From Candidatus Kapaibacterium sp. (GTDB lineage: Bacteria; Bacteroidota; Ignavibacteria; Kapaibacteriales; Kapaibacteriaceae), in assembly GCA_030830285.1 (NCBI GenBank), contig JAURNF010000080.1, positions 1 to 10,808 of the forward strand: a DNA stretch of 10,808 nt, given 5' to 3'. Positions 6,579 to 10,808 of the stretch are shown piece after piece. The position numbers were made by a program, and so were the translations under genes. A model generated the notes under the pieces. It worked only from the letters and a program-made list of their open reading frames with translations. It did not search any database and was not told where the DNA came from. Every line of letters starts with the position of its first letter. The stretch's first letter is position 1.

Positions 6579-6990
6579 CGCAGATTTCGTCGAACGCGCT
6601 CGTGAGTGATGCAGCAATCATCTCAGGTGTACGACCCTCGATGTGGTGACGCGGCATGAAGCCTACGAGCTCGCCGTCGCGCATCAGTGCAATCGACGGG
6701 GAAGATGGCGGAACGCCAGTGAAATACGAACGCGCGCGCTCAACTGCCTCGAGGTCCTGTCCTGCAAACACCGTCGTGATGTGATCAGGCAATGTCTGAT
6801 GCTTGAGTGCAAGAGCAACGCCTGGACGCGCGCCACCAGCTGCGCAACCGCAGACTGAATTTAGAACAACCATTGTTGTTCCTGGTTGCTTCATCGCAGC
6901 GTCGACATCTTCAGCAGTGCGAAGTTCCTTTACGCCGAGCGACGTGAGCTCTTCGCGCATTGGTTGTACGAGCATTGGATCGTATGGCAT
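6568..6990 (-). CDS. BrxA/BrxB-family bacilliredoxin (YphP/YqiW family)
   Basis: The protein has 140 residues and a thioredoxin-like fold. It starts MPYDPMLVQPMREELTSLGV, typical of this family. It carries the active-site CGC motif at 47-49 within NSVCGCAAGGARPGVALAL, and PPSSPSIALMRDGELVGF matches the conserved cis-Pro region. In Firmicutes these proteins remove bacillithiol from oxidised protein cysteines. Bacteroidota and relatives encode members too, and several lineages make bacillithiol, so a thiol-redox repair role is likely; the partner thiol here is not shown. The ATG lies three bases after the stop of the TPR gene. A GGGGAA sequence at 7000-7005, inside the end of that gene, is well placed as a ribosome binding site, so the two are likely co-transcribed. 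The 3' end overlaps the convergent YgjP-like gene by 11 bases, and no terminator hairpin is visible. Confidence 0.95.
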   Translation of the reverse strand: MPYDPMLVQPMREELTSLGVKELRTAEDVDAAMKQPGTTMVVLNSVCGCAAGGARPGVALALKHQTLPDHITTVFAGQDLEAVERARSYFTGVPPSSPSIALMRDGELVGFMPRHHIEGRTPEMIAASLTSAFDEICVKA

Positions 6991-6993
6991 AGT

Positions 6994-8436
6994 TTACTGT
7001 TCCCCTATGTTGTGTTGTGTGAAGACGGTGGTGAGGTATTCCATCGCGAGTGGTCCAGCTATCATTGGAAACTCGGCGTCGAAATCGGCGCGCTTCGATG
7101 GATCAAGTGAAAATGCTTTGTGAAGAAACGGGATCGCCGAATGTGGTTGTCCTGCAGCGCACAACGTTTTCGCCGTTGCGTAATACCCTTCGGCCCAGGT
7201 TGGAAGCAGACGAACGCATTCGTTAAATCCACGCAATGCTTCGAGGACGTCGCCGGTTTCGAGCACGCTTGATGCGTAGTCAAACCAACACTCCACATCT
7301 TCGGGCTGCAGCTCGAGTGCTTTGCGGTATGCTGTGAGCGATTCCGGCACTCGACGCAGATTGAAGAGCGCATCTGCTTTGGCGTACCACAGGTCAGCAT
7401 ATGCTGGATCGAGTGCAAGGGCTGCTTCGTAGTCGCGCAATGCAAGATCGAATTGCTCCATTGCATCATGACACGTGCCGCGTCCGTAGAGCGCTTGCGC
7501 ATGCGTTGGGTCTGCCGTGATCACCTTGGTGAACATCTGCGCAGCATCCTCAAAACTTCCACGCTCCTCGAGGGATGATGCAAGGTTGTGCATCACGGGT
7601 ACGTCCGATGGGTCTGATGCATGAGCGTGCGTGTACGCATCAATCGCCTCTTCAACACGTCCAAGCGCTGAGTACGTGTTGCCCATGTTAAACCACGCGT
7701 TAACGAAGTCCGACTTGATGACCGTTGCCATGTCGTAACAACGAATGGCTTCCCTGAGCGCCCCCTTCTTACCCATGATTACACCCTTGTTGAACCATGC
7801 ATTTGGCTCGTAGGGTTCTGCATCAATCAGGGTGTCGTAGATGGCTGCGGCTTCGGTATACTGCTCGAGTGCCTCTCGGCAGATGGCCATCTCAAAGAGA
7901 GCATCGCGATGAAACTGCTCGTGCCGGGCAATCACAGAAAACATGCGGAGTGCTTCGTCGTAGCGCTCTCGCTTCTGTAGAATGAGCGCCTTGGTAAACA
8001 GCGCGTCGACGTTTTCTGGGTCTTGTTGCAAGGCAGCATCGATCAGCGCCTGTGCATCATCGAGGCGTCCGAGTTGCTCGAGGGCAATACCGCGATTGAT
8101 GATCAGTTCGGTATCGATTGGGTCGAGCGACGAAGCACGGTCGTATGCTTCGAGCGCATCAGTCCAACGACCGAGGCTGCTCAGAGCAATGCCAAACTTA
8201 TGCCATGCATCCGGTGAATACGGGGCGCGCTCTGTCCACATCTTGGCGAAGACAAACGCGTCTTCGAATGCCGAGGTTTCCAAGCAATAGTGCACCACGG
8301 TTTCGAGCGATTCGATCGACGGAGTGCCATTCTGCCAGTTTCCGCTGCGCACAGACTCCCGGAACCGACGGAGCGTCTCATCGAGCTCCTGCCGATTCAG
8401 TTCATCGTTGTCGTCTTCGTACTCAAAGTCCATCAT
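6994..8436 (-). CDS. Tetratricopeptide repeat (TPR) protein, about 11-12 repeats
   Basis: The protein has 480 residues (479 if the adjacent second ATG at 8433 is used). It has an acidic N-terminus (MDFEYEDDNDEL), a degenerate first repeat (about 40-72), and eleven consecutive 34-residue TPR units from about 73 to 447. Examples of the consensus are AWHKFGIALSSLGRWTDAL and AWFNMGNTYSALGRVEEAI, each ending in a DP or EP turn. TPR arrays form a superhelical scaffold for binding other proteins. No signal peptide, membrane helix or enzymatic domain is present, so it is probably a cytoplasmic adaptor. A TTG start near 8472 would add 12 residues without TPR character, so I prefer the ATG pair. The gene lies 78 bases after the rRNA methyltransferase gene and 3 bases before the bacilliredoxin gene, all in one direction. 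Its partner cannot be told from the sequence. Confidence 0.93.
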   Translation of the reverse strand: MMDFEYEDDNDELNRQELDETLRRFRESVRSGNWQNGTPSIESLETVVHYCLETSAFEDAFVFAKMWTERAPYSPDAWHKFGIALSSLGRWTDALEAYDRASSLDPIDTELIINRGIALEQLGRLDDAQALIDAALQQDPENVDALFTKALILQKRERYDEALRMFSVIARHEQFHRDALFEMAICREALEQYTEAAAIYDTLIDAEPYEPNAWFNKGVIMGKKGALREAIRCYDMATVIKSDFVNAWFNMGNTYSALGRVEEAIDAYTHAHASDPSDVPVMHNLASSLEERGSFEDAAQMFTKVITADPTHAQALYGRGTCHDAMEQFDLALRDYEAALALDPAYADLWYAKADALFNLRRVPESLTAYRKALELQPEDVECWFDYASSVLETGDVLEALRGFNECVRLLPTWAEGYYATAKTLCAAGQPHSAIPFLHKAFSLDPSKRADFDAEFPMIAGPLAMEYLTTVFTQHNIGEQ

Positions 8437-8514
8437 GATGCACGCAACATAACCGTTGTTCGGAAAGGACAACCGTGGACGTTTTCCACCGCGCCGTAGT
8501 GCATGCGAGGGGGC

Positions 8515-9687
8515 TTACAGCACCTCAAACACGAGGAATTTGAGGTACTGGGTCTCAGGCATCGCAAGCAGCACAGGATGGTCTGGCGCCTGGGATCCTC
8601 GATGGATGAGGCGCAGGCGACGGCGTACACGGGCAGATTCACGATAAATGATGTCAAGCAGGTCGTGCTCTGGTACGAGCTGAGTGCACGAGGCACTCAC
8701 CAGGATCCCGCCACTGTCGAGCAGTTTGAGCGCTGTCCGGTTGAGTTCGGCATAGCCAGCGAGGGCACCTCGAAGTGCACCGCGATGCTTCGCGAACGAC
8801 GGAGGGTCGAGAATCACCATGTCCCACTTCTTGCCCTCGGCGACTTGCTCGCGGAGGTAGTCGAAGACATTTGCTTTGATAAAGGTGCAGGCATCGAGGT
8901 GGTTGATCGCCGCATGATGCTGCGCCGATTCAATAGCCGGAGCACTACTGTCGATACCAACCGACTGCACTGCTCCACCCTTTGCGGCGTTGAGCGCAAA
9001 GCCGCCCACGTTGCAAAAACAGTCGAGCACTGTGCGACCGGCTGACAGATCGGCTACGACCTTGCGGTTGAGTTTCTGGTCGAGGAAGTACCCAGTCTTC
9101 TGTCCTGCCGTGATGTCGACCTCGAGTAGGATGTCGTTTTCATGGAACTGCACTGTTGCCGGTACCTCACCCCAGATCACGCCCTCAACGAGCTCGAGTC
9201 CTTCTTTGGTGCGCATCTGCGAAAGGTTCTTTTCGATGATGCCCGTTGCGGTAGGGAATACAGCGCGCAATGCTGCAACGATCAGGTCCTTGCGTCGGTC
9301 CATTCCGGCTGATAGCGTTTGCACCACCAGTGTTGATGCGTATCGATCGACAATCAACCCTGACAGCATATCGGCTTCGCCAAACACGACGCGATACGCC
9401 TCTTCATTGGGCAACATCAGCGCGCGAAGCATGGCCGCATGCGTAATACGCTCAATAAAGAATGCTTCATCCACAACGTCGATCTCGCCACCAAGCAAGC
9501 GCACGGCGATCTTCGACAGGGGGTTGTAGAAGCCCGTACCGAGCGATGCACCATCGGAGGTGCTGAGGCGAACGAGTGTTCCGGGCTCCAGCGCGGGGAG
9601 GGCCGAGAGGTCGGTGGCGAACACCCAGAGGTGTCCTTCCTTGATGCGTCGCTCCTCACGAGGACGCAGCGTAATGATTGGAAGCAT
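8515..9687 (-). CDS. rlmI: RlmI-type 23S rRNA (cytosine-C5)-methyltransferase
   Basis: The protein has 390 residues, close to the E. coli RlmI length. An N-terminal PUA-like RNA-binding domain (about 3-75, starting LRPREERRIKEGHLWVF) is followed by a central EEHEE-like domain with GQKTGYFLDQ (195-204) and a Rossmann-fold methyltransferase. The latter has the SAM-binding VLDCFCNVGGFALNAA (motif I, about 220-235), DPPSFAK (294-300) and SASC with the likely catalytic Cys334. RlmI methylates C1962 of 23S rRNA in E. coli; this member probably has the same or a neighbouring target. The ATG at 9687 gives the family's usual short N-terminus before the PUA domain; the ATG at 9726 would add 13 residues, including a hydrophobic stretch. 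It is divergent from the secreted protein gene at 9751 and is probably the first gene of a run with the TPR and bacilliredoxin genes. Confidence 0.92.
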   Translation of the reverse strand: MLPIITLRPREERRIKEGHLWVFATDLSALPALEPGTLVRLSTSDGASLGTGFYNPLSKIAVRLLGGEIDVVDEAFFIERITHAAMLRALMLPNEEAYRVVFGEADMLSGLIVDRYASTLVVQTLSAGMDRRKDLIVAALRAVFPTATGIIEKNLSQMRTKEGLELVEGVIWGEVPATVQFHENDILLEVDITAGQKTGYFLDQKLNRKVVADLSAGRTVLDCFCNVGGFALNAAKGGAVQSVGIDSSAPAIESAQHHAAINHLDACTFIKANVFDYLREQVAEGKKWDMVILDPPSFAKHRGALRGALAGYAELNRTALKLLDSGGILVSASCTQLVPEHDLLDIIYRESARVRRRLRLIHRGSQAPDHPVLLAMPETQYLKFLVFEVL

Positions 9688-9750
9688 GCATGAAACTACG
9701 GAGAAGATGTCGGTAACATTCAGCATCAACAGGATATATTGTCAGCGTCA
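9688..9750. promoter_or_regulatory. Divergent promoter region between rlmI and the secreted protein gene
   Basis: Two genes start away from each other across 63 bases, so at least two promoters should lie here or just inside the genes. On the plus strand TATATT (9735-9740), with GTAACA (9713-9718) 16 bases upstream, is a fair -10/-35 match. It would place the start of transcription only a few bases before the ATG at 9751, giving an almost leaderless message. The same AT-rich patch could serve the minus strand. The assignment is weak. Confidence 0.35.
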
Positions 9751-10808
9751 ATGCGTTCCCTCCGCATCATCATCATCTCCGTCGTAGCGGCGTGTTCACT
9801 CCATGCGCAGCGTCAGGCAGAGAACTGGTACTTTGGCGAACTCGCCGGCATGAATGTGCGCACGTCACCTCCGGTGATTCTCACTGATGGTGTGATGAAC
9901 ACACGTGAGGGGTGCATCACGGTGTCGGATACATCGGGACGACTGATGTTCTATTCCGACGGTTCAGATGTCTGGACGAAGAATCATGTGAAGATGCCCG
10001 GTGGCGTCGGACTCTGGGGATTCTCGTCATCGACACAGTCATGCATAGTGATTCCATGGCCCGGACGTCCGTCGCGCTACTTCCTCGTAACAGTTGATGC
10101 TGTCGAGCGCAGCTATGCCCGTGGTATCAGCTATTCAGTTGTCGACATGACGTTGAATGGTGGCAATGGAGATGTGCTACTGCTCAATGTGCCGCTTGCT
10201 CCTGGTGCATCGGAGAAGATCACAGCTGTGCGACATGCCAATGGTGTTGATGCATGGCTCATCGGACATGAGGTGGGAACGAATACGTTCCTCGTCTACC
10301 TCGTCACGCGCAACGGTATCAACGCCACCCCTGCTACATACCGTCTTGGTCCGGCAGTGCAGTTCGGCGACATCGGATACCTACGCGCAAACCCTCAAGG
10401 GACGCGTCTTGCAATGGCGACATCGATGCCGGGTAGACTTTCCATGTTTCGCTTCGATCGTGCAACAGGTGCGATTTCAACGGCCATCACGCTGTCGTCG
10501 CAGCTGACCTACGGCGTAGAGTTCTCACCGGATGGTACCAAACTGTATGCTTCCTCGTACACGAACGCCTCCATAGACCAATACGACTGTTCTGCTGCCG
10601 ATGCGTCAATCGCGGGCACACGCATGTCGATTGGACGTTCAGGTGCGGTATCGAATGGGGCGTTACAACTGGCACCGAATGGATGCATCTACCTAGCGCA
10701 TGAGAACTCACCCACAATCAGCGAAATCGCACGTCCGAACGTGCGTGGTGTTGGATGTCAGTACCGCGATCGCAACATCGATCTCGGTGGACGGATAAGT
10801 CGCCTCGG
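9751..10808 (+). CDS. Secreted surface protein of the 'NWYFGELAG' family, N-terminal part
   Basis: The reading frame is open from the ATG at 9751 to the right edge (352 complete codons), so the C-terminus is missing. A signal peptide (MRSLRIIIISVVAACSLHAQ) is followed by ENWYFGELAGMNVRT, GVMNTREGCITVSDTSGRLM and FYSDGSDVW, the conserved opening of a large family of Bacteroidota surface proteins that often carry PKD repeats and a T9SS tail. The typical SSTQSCIVIPWPG and ISYSVVDMTLNGGNGDV segments follow, and near the edge GCQYRDRNIDLGGR, which usually precedes a 'GLP' motif. The fold is probably a beta-propeller: a YVTN-like LSPDG-type strand appears as VEFSPDGTKLYASSYTN. Its role is unknown, perhaps adhesion or gliding. 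It is divergent from rlmI. The T9SS tail is expected but outside the window. Confidence 0.88.
   Translation, partial: MRSLRIIIISVVAACSLHAQRQAENWYFGELAGMNVRTSPPVILTDGVMNTREGCITVSDTSGRLMFYSDGSDVWTKNHVKMPGGVGLWGFSSSTQSCIVIPWPGRPSRYFLVTVDAVERSYARGISYSVVDMTLNGGNGDVLLLNVPLAPGASEKITAVRHANGVDAWLIGHEVGTNTFLVYLVTRNGINATPATYRLGPAVQFGDIGYLRANPQGTRLAMATSMPGRLSMFRFDRATGAISTAITLSSQLTYGVEFSPDGTKLYASSYTNASIDQYDCSAADASIAGTRMSIGRSGAVSNGALQLAPNGCIYLAHENSPTISEIARPNVRGVGCQYRDRNIDLGGRISRL

Noticed and set aside
8437..8514. Small hairpins (for example GTGGA/TCCAC) between rlmI and the TPR gene as a terminator
   Set aside because: The stems are only about 5 bp and no T tract follows, so they do not support intrinsic termination.
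1..10808. tRNA, rRNA, CRISPR, insertion sequences or phage genes
   Set aside because: No matching motifs, inverted-repeat ends, transposase or integrase sequences were seen on either strand.

Overview
The window reads as a chromosomal segment from a member of the Bacteroidota/Chlorobiota/Kapabacteria side of the tree. Reasons: one protein ends in a type A type IX secretion (T9SS) sorting domain, another belongs to the T9SS-associated surface family that opens with an 'NWYFGELAG' motif, Shine-Dalgarno sequences are mostly weak or absent, and there is a BrxA/BrxB-type bacilliredoxin with a CGC motif. GC content looks moderate by eye, slightly above half. A Kapabacteria-like organism is my best guess, but it is an inference and not proven by the sequence.

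Layout, left to right. 1-1010 (minus): the N-terminal 336 residues of a secreted M1-family metallopeptidase that runs off the left edge; it has no stop codon inside the window. 1025-1058: a strong rho-independent terminator for the next gene. 1082-3391 (minus): a 769-residue modular secreted protein with a T9SS tail. 3470-4054 (minus): an unrecognised small lipoprotein. 4065-5288 (minus): an unusual protein joining an anti-sigma-like N-terminus, a membrane segment, a Gln-rich linker, a coiled coil and a C-terminal outer-membrane beta-barrel-like domain. 5301-5864 (minus): an ECF sigma factor. 5883-6578 (plus): a YgjP-like zinc metallopeptidase. 6568-6990 (minus): a bacilliredoxin. 6994-8436 (minus): a TPR protein. 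8515-9687 (minus): an RlmI-type 23S rRNA methyltransferase. 9751-10808 (plus): a secreted surface protein cut by the right edge.

How the parts fit. Sigma factor, anti-sigma/barrel protein and lipoprotein follow each other with gaps of 12 and 10 bases and look like one operon. The T9SS cargo gene follows 78 bases later with no visible terminator in between, so it may be part of the same transcript. The strong terminator comes only after the cargo gene. The simplest model is a cell-envelope sensing circuit in which an outer-membrane-reaching anti-sigma factor controls its sigma factor, and the output includes an exported lipoprotein and a T9SS surface protein. On the right, the rRNA methyltransferase, TPR protein and bacilliredoxin run in one direction with small gaps and look like a housekeeping or stress cluster.

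The window is densely coding. No intergenic stretch exceeds 80 bases, and I saw no tRNA, rRNA, CRISPR array, insertion sequence or phage gene. The most interesting item is the sigma/anti-sigma-barrel unit, with its 12-base repeat array encoding a variable linker.
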